From: Atriophallophorus winterbourni
Lineage: Eukaryota; Platyhelminthes; Trematoda; Plagiorchiida; Microphallidae
Length of the DNA: 64,000 nucleotides
Assembly: GCA_013407085.1 (NCBI GenBank)
Contig: JACCGJ010020699.1
Coordinates: 45,734-109,733, forward strand
Reading direction: 5' to 3'
Below, one piece after another: positions 50,065 through 60,699 of the stretch. The position numbers and the translations under genes are program-made. How positions within the stretch are numbered: the first letter of the stretch is position 1; the number at the start of each line of letters is the position of its first letter. Below the pieces are notes generated by a model that did not search any database, was not told the origin of the DNA, and was given only the letters and a program-made list of their open reading frames with translations.

Positions 50065-53000
50065 GTGCATCGGCCGTCGCGCACGATAAACAGGGTCGCC
50101 TTACTTGCTGCATACAGCAGGGCGGGTAAGCGAAAACAAGCTACTGCTGGCCCTACTCTTCAAGCTGTTTCTGACCCTTCCCCTCCCCCATCCGTTCTTA
50201 ACAACTCTCCGTCTGTCAATCCCAGCTTTAGAAAAGACCGCTCTGAACATGTTGGAACATTTTCCGTTCGCGAATTTACAGACCACTTTCTGAAACCACG
50301 GACCTCTGCTCACATTGGAGCCATGAATGTCAGAACTCTCAGACAAATAGGCCAGCAAGCTGCATTGGCTCTTACCTTAGATAGTCTATCTATTGATGTT
50401 TGCTGTTTATCGGAAACGCGCTTATATGATCCGTCTATAATTACTGAACTTACCGCCCCAAACCTTTCAACTCGTTACTTTTTGCGCTGCTCTGGTGATT
50501 CTGTAGCTGCCATTTCAGGACAGGCGGGTGTTGGTATAGTGCTGAATTCGCGCGCCGAATCCTGTCTAATCGATTGGATTCCTTGTAATAGCAGGATGTG
50601 CGCAGTTAGACTAGCCACTAATATTAGACCAAACCCAAAATCTTCTAATCAGAGATGCTTGTTTATTGTAGCAACTTACGCTCCAACTAACACCAATTCC
50701 GACGACGAGAAGAACGCCTTCTACGACGATCTTTATGCTCTTTTGCGACGTGCAAAAAGCTCAGATATTGTTGTCTTAGCAGGAGATATGAATGCCAGAC
50801 TAGGTCGCTTAGATGCATCTGAATCACAATTAGGTGGCATGTTTGGTCTTGAAAGCCAACGCACAGATAATGGTGAACGGTTTATACAATTCTGTGCACA
50901 ATCTCGATTATTCATTAGCCGCACCTCCTTTCGCCATAAAAGATGTCAATGTGCCACATGGCGCTCGCCGGATGGAAGCCAACCTTCGGCCCAAATCGAC
51001 CATATCGCCATAAGTGCTCGCTGGAGAGGTTGCATTGAGGACTGCCGCTCCTTTTGGAATACCTGCATACATTCAGATCATGCTCTTGTGCGATGTAGGT
51101 TCTCGTTAAAGTTCTCCGGTACGAAGCCGTCGAATGGGAAACGCATTGTGGTCGAAAAATTCTCTCTGCCTGCAGTTCAAGACATTTATAGGACCACCTT
51201 GAGTAACTCACTCCCAGTTGCTCCGTGTGCAACTGCCGATGAAAGGTGGGACAAATTGGCTGGGATTATTCGAGCCGCCGCAATAACAGCCTGTGAGACT
51301 ACACAATCAACCCAAAAGTCCCACTGGATTTCACAACGCTCTATAGAAATTCTTCACCAGCGATGCCAAATACCACACGGTCCTGGGCACAATACAGAGC
51401 GTAGACGCGTGAGGAATGAACTTAAACGGAGCTTAAGACTAGACAGAGAAAGGTGGTGGCTAAATAAGGTCGAAGAAATGGAAATAGCAAATAATACGGG
51501 TAACGTGCGAAAACTCTTCCAACTTATTCGATCGACTGGGCCTACGAAAAAAGGAGTGAGTGAGACTATCGCTGAAATAGACGGTACTCTTATCACTAAT
51601 AAGAATCGGCGCCTGTCACGCTGGGCCGAACATTTTGAAGAACAATTCAGCTGGTCGCCTGAAACAGAATCATTCCCTCACTTGAGGCAGTGTGATCCTT
51701 GGCCTGTTAGCGTAGATCCCCCTAATGATTTAGAAATTAAAGCATGTATCGAATCCATGAAACGATTCAAAGCTGCTGGCCCCGATGACATACCGCCTGC
51801 TTTGTTCAAAGAAGGTGGCCAAGTACTAATCAGCACATTAGGAGATCTCCTCCGTGAAGTGTGGATGTCAGAATCCGTCCCTCCGAGTTGGGGCGAATCA
51901 GTTATCATACCTATATTTAAAAAAGTTGTGCGAAGCTCATGCTCTAATCACCGTGGGATAAGTCTCACTCCCATCATTACGAGATTATTAGCGTCTATAT
52001 GTCTTCGAAGATTAACATCGCATAGGGAATCACAGATCCGAGAGCAGCAAGCTGGCTTCCGACCTGGCAGAGGCTGTGTCGACCATATTTTTACTCTTCG
52101 ACGGATCTTAGAACTGCGGCACACCTATCGACAGCCGACAATAGCCATCTTTTTAGACTTCAAAGGAGCATTTGATTCAGTCGATCGAAATGTCCTGTTT
52201 AACACCTTGCTGTGCAAAGGCGTTCCACAAAAGTATGTCAACATACTACGTGCACTTTATGAACATACATCCGGATGCGTTAAGGTTTACAACGAAGTCT
52301 CACCCAAATTCCACACTACAAGTGGCGTCCGACAAGGATGTCCGATTTCTCCGTTTTTGTTCAATTTCGTAATTGATGCTATCATGGAATTATGCAGCGA
52401 CGGTGCCCCAGCCTTCGGAGTTCACACAATGCCATTCGGCAAGCTTCTCGACTTGGACTATGCTGATGATATAGTTCTGCTCTTCGATTCGTACACAGAT
52501 GCACAGGCGATACTGAACAAGCTATCTAGTATTGTGCCCGCATTTGGAATGCGTTTTGCACCCTCTAAGTGCAGTGTTCTGTTGCAGGACATCGACTTAT
52601 CAAACAGCACTTTATTACTTGACAATCAGGCGCTTGCAATTGTAGATCGCTTTACGTACCTCGGCAGTTGTATCAATAAAGCATTCGAATGCGTCGGCAT
52701 CGTTAGATGACGAGGTATCGGCAGGCATTTCTAAAGCGACCGTAGCATCCCGAAACCTAGGTCACCTCTGGCGTCAGAAAGGAATGTCTCTGTTACTCAA
52801 GGGTAGAGTCTATAAAGCAACAATTCGGGCTGTGTTACTGTATGGGTGCGAAACCTGGACCCTAAGTAAAGAACACATTAAGCGTCTCCAAATATTTGAA
52901 AACGGATGTCTCCGCAACATTCTAGGGGTTAGCTGTTACAATCGCATACGCACCGATGCTCTCCGAAATAAGTTGTTCGGTAGTAATGTTGATATAGAGA

Positions 53001-53239
53001 AGCAAATCAACCTGCATAGTTTACGGATGCCGGACCACCGACTTCCGAAAGAGATTCTTTTTGCGACGCCCCATCCTGATTGGCGTAAATCTTGGGGAGG
53101 CCAAAGCAGGCACAGCGCGTCTTCCAGGCTGGTGCCCCGCGATCAGATTTCGCAATGGCTAGTTGCGCTTCAGGATATGTCCAGAAACCGTGTTCAATGG
53201 CGGTCTTGCACTAAGCATCTTCTTGGAGTGTTTGCTTAA
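50065..53239 (+). mobile_element. RTE-clade non-LTR retrotransposon, nearly intact, one frameshift
   Basis: 881 codons (50065-52710) followed in another frame by about 150-180 codons (to 53239). Apurinic-type endonuclease: MNVRTL, CLSETR, AGDMNAR, AQIDHI and SDHALV. Reverse transcriptase: GPDDIPPALF, HRGISL, EQQAGFRPGRGC, IFLDFKGAFDSVDR, SGVRQGCPISPFLFN and LDYADDIVLL. C-terminal domain: LLYGCETWTLSKEH and CLRNILGV, typical of RTE elements. The frames join if one inserted base around 52680 is ignored (downstream frame reads ASASLDDEVSAGISKATV). No other lesion seen, so the copy is young. Confidence 0.92.
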
Positions 53240-53935
53240 CCTTGTATGTTGTCAAGCGGAGTGACGAGAAAAGCTGTATATGATGCATGACAGTGAAAGC
53301 CGTAAGGAAGCTGCCATGCTGATGTCGCTCTACTCGTTCACGAAACTTGTTTGAATGCATGTTCAATTCGAGGTGTAGGCATCTCTACCCAGTTTGTTTG
53401 TGCTTACTCTTCTATAGATTCCGTAGCTATTTAAGTGCCCACCCTTCCCCATCTTTTAGGCTTTTACTTTTTCATGGTTGTGTGGCAGTTAAGCATTCGG
53501 TACGCGCTGCTGGTGTAATGCTGTCTTTGATGATGACTTGCACGCAACGGACTAGCACAGTACCCAGTGTATGAGCTCATAACCTGTGAAGCTTCTTGTC
53601 AAGGAAACCAACGATAAGCGTCAATCCTACGGCCCCCGATGACCTAATGAGGTCCACAATGCCGTCATGTGACACACTCGTTCACATTATATCTCAAGAT
53701 TTCACACAGGACAATTTATGCCTTCAATTGCATCCAGCTTCAAATAGTAAGCCTCTCACCCTGCAAAAAATGAAGTACTCTCATCGACATTAGGTTGCGG
53801 TGAGATGTTGCTAAAACACTACATGCGCCGTTTACCAGTGTATGCTAAATTACTGTTGTCCTGGATAACTAAAGCGTTACTTATTCTCTGGAAAAGCGAC
53901 TTGCTTTTGGATTCAATTCTACAAAGTTGCTGTAG
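53240..53935. other. RTE 3' flank, no gene seen
   Basis: Short frames only. The 3' terminus and target-site duplication of the RTE element could not be defined. Confidence 0.4.
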
Positions 53936-54217
53936 TTTTCATGTCTAGGCCTAGGCGATCTGGTAGTATCTTAACTTAACCTACTTAAGGTCATCGACTG
54001 TAGCACTCAATTTGGAGATTTAATACAATAGGTATACGTGTTCTTTTTTTCTCTTCTGAGTTCAAAGTGGGTTAAGCAATTAAGGCAACGCAAGGTCAAG
54101 TCGAATAAAATAAACTTATAGTGATAAAAACACGAGCTTTGCAACACTTCGGGGACTCCTATATCCATTGAACTGATGCGAAATTGTGCGGCATTTCAGT
54201 ACTGTGAAGGACACATG

Positions 54218-54590
54218 CCAAATTGAATTGTCAAAGGTAATAAGCTGCAAGCGGAAACGCACTGGAGTCTCACTGACATTTTATGTCATATCTATCTAAG
54301 CCTGGGCAACCTGACAGTTTTAGTCCAAGAGCCATCTTTGGCTGGATCCGGGTTTGTCATTATATACTTGCACGGATGTGCAATCATGCAGGATTTGTGT
54401 CGGCTAACATCGTGCTAAATTGATTGGCCAACGGTAGTGAGCTGCATGCTGAAACACGTTGCAGTCTCACTACCATTTCTATTTCCCACCCTTATATCTG
54501 TCTAGGCCTGGGCAACCTGACAGTATCTTAGCCCACGTGCAGTCTGCGACTGTGCGGCACTTTGCCTGGATCAGGCTTGTGCTTTCATAC
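54218..54590 (+). repeat. dispersed repeat family C, two tandem copies
   Basis: The first, eroded copy (54218-54365) and the second, fuller copy (54366-54590) share GCCTGGGCAACCTGACAG and the TTGCCTGGATCAGGCTTGTG end. The second also has GCACGGATGTGCAATCATGC at its start. A partial GGCCTGGGCAACCT recurs at 54803. Confidence 0.78.
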
Positions 54591-55291
54591 CATACCATAT
54601 ACTTGCGTCAGACATGCATTTTATAAGATTATGAAATGAAACGAGGCTGAGACAATTACTGGGCGATTTTATGCTGTTGGCCAAGGGATATCACACACCA
54701 AAATATATCACAAAATGGATTGCGAAAAAGAGCAGTTACATTGATTTCTTCAGGTAGAGTTGCACGTGGAGTTAAGCCGTGATTCGCCGTTCGTTATCTC
54801 TCGGCCTGGGCAACCTATCTCCCTTAAATGAATTCTACGACTTGTTGCTTTGTCCGGCTCAATACTTGTGATTTTGTATACACGTTTGATAACAGTTTGA
54901 CGGGATATGTTGATCTAATTAGCCTGATAGACAAGGTCCAAAGTTTTGTTCGTCTAAGCTCTATCATTCTTTTTGCATCAGTGGTTCAAATGGCCAGGCT
55001 TCCCTGGGGATTAAAACCTCTTAATGAATTCCGAGTCAATGCTCAATCTGATACAGATATGTTGTCGTTCCGAATCAAAACAAGGCTGTTGTGATATAAC
55101 ACTAACAGTTTAGCGATGCAGTGCGTAAAAATGCTTAATCGGGCTTAGATAAGTTCGAACGCCAGGTAAACCAAAGATCATGAAATTATTGCAATGACTT
55201 AAATTTAAAGAAAATTTGACTACATACTCACTCACGAAAACAAATACAACACGAGTCCCAAATCACAAAAAAAATTCAAAGTAAAAATAGT

Positions 55292-55297
55292 TTTATT
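55292..55297 (-). terminator. poly(A) signal of RBBP6-like gene
   Basis: AATAAA on the minus strand, about 125 nt downstream of the TAG stop at 55421. Nearest canonical signal. Confidence 0.65.
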
Positions 55298-55420
55298 GGA
55301 AGCAGAAACATTGAAAGAACATTCAACTCAGGCGTAAAAGCCCAGTACAGACTGTGCAACATCGATAAGATTACTGATTTCGAACATTTATATACACATC
55401 TGAATAACACTATACAAATA

Positions 55421-55601
55421 CTAAAGAGTCGATGGGATAGCCTCTGTTATATCTTTGCACTTCCGGTTCTTCTTTTCTTTGGAGCTATGTTTATGCTTCT
55501 TATGCTTTTTCTTCCGATGCACTTTTTCTACATCAGATCCGGGTTCACCAGAAAGTTCAACCACAAGGTTGGGGTGTGATTTATCAGAATTATCAGCAAT
55601 T
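55421..55601 (-). CDS. RBBP6: RBBP6-like exon 11, Lys/His-rich tail
   Basis: Follows a 29-nt intron. Contains HRKKKHKKHKHSSKEKKN and ends ITEAIPSTL, TAG. Confidence 0.82.
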
Positions 55602-58600
55602 CTAGGAATCAACTAAAAATCGAATGTTACTTTTTCTCTGAAAGATGTTTGTGTTTATGCTTTTTATGTTTTTTCTCTTTCTTTCTCTTTTTCGAAGGGG
55701 GTTCGACGTCATGGGATCTGCATCAAAATAAACAATGTTGCAAAACTAACCCTTTGTCGTTTTCATGCAAACAATTTTTGGATTCGGGAACATTCCAATT
55801 AGATTCAACAGGAATATTGTTGGACCGATTAACACGTTCAAACTTTTCGGATTCTGAATAATCCTTCTGTGAACAAACGCCTTTAGATCCTAGAAAATAT
55901 AGGTTCAAAACATCCTACCAGTTGATTCCGATTCCGAAACATCATATTCAGGCACAATAGAGAATTGTTGTGGACTGCAAAATTAAACAATTAATGGAAC
56001 AGTTTAGCAGTAAAAGACTGTAGATAACCAAAATCGGACTGGTTTTAAACGTTTTAAATTAGATCCCCAATGTCGGTAGGTTGCCCAATCGCTTCCTACT
56101 TGTGGAGATATTTTTGTTATCCTTCCGATAGAAGTTGAATTTTTCACGGTAGTAACTGTTCTCTTGCAATTAAAGTATCTCGAAGTTCGCGGTTGAGCTA
56201 ATTACACATTGCTTTAAGTACGTGCAAGGAGTTAGATCGATTGTGGAATGGAATATTGTGGTGCATCCTGGTCGCGACAGAAATGTAAAGTATTGTAATG
56301 TCGAGACAAAAGCGTATCCAGAAATAGGATTCATTTCTTGTGACGTAGCAACTAAGTACGATGTACAAGTCAAATTATGACTGAGACATTCAAACTTGAA
56401 GTATATGACTACATATACGTGTAACAAGACGCAGTTTCAAAACGATGAAGACGAATGAAGCAAAACAAACACGTAGTGGTGGGGTTGGAATGTCACACAA
56501 AATTAGTTATAATTTCGTATTGCCGATGATGACGTACCGAAATAATACACCACTACCGGATTCACAAAGCAAGACAACGCTCAGTTAATAATAAAGTATC
56601 GCGCAAATGGGACACTTTCAACCGATTTGAGCGTCATAACAAAAACCCTAATATTAGCGCCAATAGTATCAATCGAAAAATACAACGATGAACAAGAATT
56701 AGGATAGATGCCGCAAAGTACATCAAATTCTAAACCGTTCATCATTGATAAAAACAAGTACCGATATAAAAATAATTTCGTTGCGGAAAAAATAGAAGCT
56801 ACTTGAGGTCAGCAACGTTCTTACTTTTTAATTGCAAACCCCAGATCGTGATGACGGTACATAGTCATGTTATACATACCAGATGAAAATTCGCTTGCTT
56901 TTCATAAAACTACTGAGGTGACTCACCTTTTATTATAGGTATGGCAATCTTCTCGGGCGTGTGGTTCTCTATTTCTATAAACTCGACGGCTTGTAGGAAC
57001 AGATTCCAGTGGTGAATTGTACTTGTCTTTGTGCCTCGGTCGATCGACATCGACACGCTCACGTTCGTAGTAACGATTCTTTTCATGACGAGGGGATGCT
57101 CTCTCCTCTATTTCTGGCGCGTCTTCCAAACGGTGACGACGATAAGATGATTCACGCCTCACATGCCGTCGACTTTCAGAATCATAAATGCGTTGAACCC
57201 GATCCTGGACTCGATCACATGACGAGCGACGCATATAACGACGCTCTCGATCGCGTTTCCACTTATAGTAGTCTAATTCTTTTGCAGTACGAAGGGTTCG
57301 ACCTGGACTCCGTGACCGAGTTCGACGCCGATGTCTGGGGGTAAGTCGATTAGAATAAAAACAGAACTAAGCTGCAGTCAATCGAGTGCTGGTTCATCCT
57401 AAAAATCGATAGCTAAAATCCATTGCTCCAAAGTCCGATTTAAAATACTAGGACGAGTTAACATTTAAGGATAGAGTTACAACGTTGAGATCAAAGAGAA
57501 AATTAGCGGTTTGTAAAGCAATTGACAAATACTAGTTATGGCAACCACAAAAATGGACAAGCTTAAACACGATGCAGTTACCTTTTACCAACAGAATGTA
57601 GCATTTCCATCTTCAAACGATAAAACTCTTCCTTTGAAAGCATTTTGTGTCCCTCCAGCTCTCGAGACGAGGCAGGAATATGCTGCCCAGCAACTATACC
57701 GTAGATGTTCGGGGTATTTACAAACAGCGAATCGACTAAACCTGTAGTTTGCGAAGCAGATAAAGCGGTACCGACAGACCAATCACTCCCTTGAAAGGGA
57801 ACGGGCATCACGACATGATGACCAGTGACTGGGACCTGTAAATTATCTACACGCATGTTGTAAAGGGCGCTTAATAAAGGATTAGTGATCGCCCCGACAC
57901 TTGGTAAAATACTCGAGGCAATTGCCGGTGTTGGGTAGCTAGTTGAAAGAAACTGAGTAATGGAAACAGTGGAATTCACTGGCAACAAGCTTTCGGCAGA
58001 TCCCAACAAAGCGGTACTAGGAGGAGTTGCGACCACATCAGCACATGTATTCAAAGGTACAATAGAAGAATTGCCACTGATAGCGGCTGAAGCAACAGTA
58101 TTTTTTGAGTCAATAGGAGGGGAAGATTTCATGCAAATGGATTCCGATTCTTCTCGAGTAATAGGAGATTTGACTTCAGCAACCGATTGTTCAACGGCGG
58201 GAGAAGGCTTCTTAGGATGCAGGGGTTCATTGCTTGGGAGTTCAGAATCCTCACCGTTGGTTTTGATACCATGTTTTGGCTTTAAAACGCGTCGATTGCT
58301 CGTCTACAGAAAATAGGATAAAAAAATATGCATACCTTTGGAAAGGAATCTAGTTTAAAAATGTCTGGCGGACTGGATACATCAGAATGGGGGACGACTT
58401 CTTTCGCTTGCCAATCACGAATCATACTTCGAACAAGCACGTTTTCAAACACACTGGATTCATGATCGGCGAGTGTTGCATTGCAATTGGGGCATTTCTG
58501 GGACCCCAACACTTGAGAGTCAAAAACATGTCCCATGATACAATCATTGCAGTACGTTGTGCCACAGCATGACACTAACACGGCGTCACGAAACAGTTCA

Positions 58601-60449
58601 TTACATAGTGGACAAATGAACTGCTTGGGGGGTATTCTCTCCGATGGAACATATGGGGGGTTTTCTTCAACCGAAAAAGGTCTTTTATCTTTTTTCCCCT
58701 GGGCGTAAGCTTCACTAAAGAGGAATTATAGTTTCGAAAAACTTACGCATCTTTGATAGGAACCATATACTTTCCAGATTTGCCAAGATATGCACCAGGT
58801 GTGCCTGCGTCAACTTCTAACAAAAAATCTTGAGGAATTCCAGTAGGTCGCTTGATAGTTTTGACATCCATTATTTTACCAGTTTGATCTTTAACGCCAG
58901 GGCAATTATGAATCCAGTGCCCAGGTAATGCACATTTATGGCAAACATAGGTAGCCGGTGGCACGCCATATGGCTTGGCTTTCACTGTAAAACTAAACGA
59001 AATAAAATAGCATAAAAAATACTTTTTTTCCGAATAGTTTTCGGAAGAGCGTTCCATCATAATTTTGATCTTTTCTTCTTCGGAAAGGTTAGATTCCGCT
59101 AGGTTTACAAGCTACAGCGGTAAATAAACTCACAACATACCTTTTGAGGTTGTATGTCAGCGGCAGCATTCTGAAAAAAACGAAGAAATCCATTTTTTCA
59201 CAAGATCTATACTTAGAAGAGTAAAATCCTTGGGTCGAAATGAATGTTTGGACTGCACTCAGATGTGATTCGTGCGCAACTGAATGATAAACTAACAAAT
59301 CTGCAGGGCTTCCATTCATAGAACGTATACACAGCAGAAAAACGGCTAGATGATTACCTAACCGGGTAATATAACGACTATATGAACAACTTTGTGTTGA
59401 ATCATTGACCATTGCCGAAGATGAAATCTTATTTAAATTCAATATTGCTGTTTTAAAATGGGTTTATTTTAGGCGATTTTCGCAAAGCATTTATTAAGAC
59501 AGAAACTCAGCGAACTGCTAATGATAATTGCCATGATACCGTTCATCCATATGAAGCGTATTAGGCTGGCAATTCTGGGTGGACATTATTTCTACAAATT
59601 GGTCAGTTGTGGTTCTACACCAGTTGCATAATTCACAAAGGTAATTAACTTCGTAAAAGGATTAGCCTATGCACAAGTATCATTTTAAACTTGTCAATAT
59701 TGATTATATCATCATCATCATGAAACACAAGTCTGGAGCCAGACAAAGTGCCAAGTTGATTATATGGTGTTCTTTGACTTAATCCCGGACATAGTTTATT
59801 AACAAGCTATAGATTCATCTTGTTTATACATATAGAAACATTTTGCCTACGTTTTGAACCTACTGTTATTGCACAGTTACCTCGGTTTGTGAGTAATCAC
59901 ATCGCAAACACTAGGTTAATTTAATATCTAAAAAACCTAGCAGATTGCAGAATCGTCACGTGCTGCGCATCAAATACATACAATATCATGAGAATTATCA
60001 TTAGACTACGATTCGTATTTAGATAACAATAAGTAGTTTTTGGACGATGAATTTGACCAACATTTTTAAGTTTGGAAAAGTTTGTGCGAATAAAACAGAC
60101 TGAATGACTTACTAGCTTCGCGCTGTCACGCCAACGAGCATCAATTGAGGCACTAGAAAATAATAGAACTCTGAACCAAGACATACGGAGCCTTTTTTCT
60201 GGGAACATCGGTGGTGAGCTTCGGGACACGACGAACAATGATGCTAGTATACTTCGGTATCAACTCCTCATCCTTCGTGTATGCTTTCCCGTTTGAATCT
60301 TCTAACTTTAGATCAAAGTCAGAAGAATATAAACAGCATTTGGTGCGAATGGCATTTTTAAGATCCTTGACGGATATTGAAGAGCCGTCAAACGGAATGG
60401 AATCAGTTTTAACGTTGGCTTTAAATTTGAAGTAGACGAGCGACGACAT
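55421..60449 (-). CDS. RBBP6: RBBP6-like RING E3 ubiquitin ligase, complete (11 exons)
   Basis: Exons: 60449-60187, 60152-60113, 59111-59023, 58992-58747, 58714-58336, 58303-57582, 57334-56927, 55974-55919, 55889-55751, 55717-55631, 55601-55421. All joins keep phase: 2610 nt, 869 aa. Known role: RBBP6/Snama binds p53 and Rb, ubiquitinates targets and takes part in mRNA 3'-end cleavage (Mpe1 in yeast). Domains: DWNN ubiquitin-like fold (about 1-80), CCHC knuckle CHKCALPGHWIHNC (148-161), a PTGIPQDFLLEV linker, RING (about 247-292; ICPLCNELFRDAVLVSCC...CPNC), a Ser/Thr/Pro region ending in the family motif LSKEEFYR, an Arg/Ser-rich block, and two KKHKKHKH tails. Shorter than human RBBP6 (about 1790 aa), as in other invertebrates. 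Seven introns are 29-34 nt. Confidence 0.94.
55631..55717 (-). CDS. RBBP6: RBBP6-like exon 10, Lys/His-rich
   Basis: Between 33-nt and 29-nt introns. Encodes SHDVEPPSKKRKKEKKHKKH and KHKHLSEK. Reading through the donor would stop at once (TAA). Confidence 0.8.
55751..55889 (-). CDS. RBBP6: RBBP6-like exon 9
   Basis: Acceptor TTTTCTAG after a 29-nt intron; donor GTTAGT at 55750. Acidic/Ser-rich: QKDYSESEKFERVNRS, VESNWNVPESKN. Confidence 0.75.
55919..55974 (-). CDS. RBBP6: RBBP6-like exon 8
   Basis: 56-nt exon with acceptor TTTTGCAG; encodes PQQFSIVPEYDVSESEST. Phase agrees with both neighbours, which is the main support. Confidence 0.72.
56927..57334 (-). CDS. RBBP6: RBBP6-like exon 7, RS-rich
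   Basis: Acceptor CCCCCAG, donor GTGAGT at 56926. Encodes RRRTRSRSPGRTLRTAKELD, YYKWKRDRERRY and further Arg/Ser/Glu-rich sequence, as in the RS region of RBBP6. Confidence 0.9.
57582..58303 (-). CDS. RBBP6: RBBP6-like exon 6, Ser/Thr/Pro-rich
   Basis: Acceptor TTCTGTAG after a 32-nt intron, donor GTAACT at 57581. Low-complexity linker ending MLSKEEFYRLKMEML, matching the conserved PPLSKEEFYR-type motif of RBBP6. Confidence 0.92.
58336..58714 (-). CDS. RBBP6: RBBP6-like exon 5, RING
   Basis: Flanked by 32-nt introns on both sides. Encodes QFICPLCNELFRDAVLVSCC, GTTYCNDCI and KCPNCNATL; the Cys-rich RING lacks a ring histidine, as in other RBBP6 proteins. Confidence 0.95.
58747..58992 (-). 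CDS. RBBP6: RBBP6-like exon 4, zinc knuckle
   Basis: Encodes PYGVPPATYVCHKCALPGHW, IHNCPG and KRPTGIPQDFLLEV, GKYMVPIKDA. Start set by a 30-nt intron (59022-58993). Donor GTAAGT at 58746. Confidence 0.92.
59023..59111 (-). CDS. RBBP6: RBBP6-like exon 3
   Basis: Acceptor GCTGTAG, donor GTATTT at 59022. LVNLAESNLSEEEKIKIMM corresponds to the TANLAEANASEEDKIKAMM stretch of RBBP6. Confidence 0.9.
59112..60112 (-). other. RBBP6-like intron 2, no gene seen
   Basis: 1001-nt intron, the longest of the gene. No mobile element recognised. Confidence 0.6.
60113..60152 (-). CDS. RBBP6: RBBP6-like exon 2
   Basis: 40-nt exon (ASIDARWRDSAKL) between a 34-nt intron and a 1-kb intron; acceptor TTTTCTAG, donor GTAAGT at 60112. 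Confidence 0.85.
60187..60449 (-). CDS. RBBP6: RBBP6-like exon 1, DWNN domain
   Basis: ATG at 60449: MSSLVYFKFKANVKTDSIPF, DGSSISVKDLKNAI, LIPKYTSIIVRRVP. The family always begins at this position, so the start is firm. Donor GTATGT at 60186. Confidence 0.95.
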
Positions 60450-60699
60450 TTGAATCAGCTGATTGAAACCCGCCTTGAAACCAATATAATGGCGTTCGCA
60501 TTAAAACAAATTATTGTTGTTGTTGTTAATGAAAAAATAAGTTATATAGAGAATAAATTGCATATTATTGTCGTTTTTATATTTAATGATGACCAACATT
60601 CTTGTTTTCTTCTAATCTAATTTGTTTTTCAAACTAATTAAAAGCATTTTAATTTGATGATATTAATCATTCGAGATGAACTGGGATTACAAAACTTCG

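Noticed and set aside
57960..58316. 118-codon plus-strand frame
   Set aside because: Shadow of the RBBP6-like exon 6 on the opposite strand.
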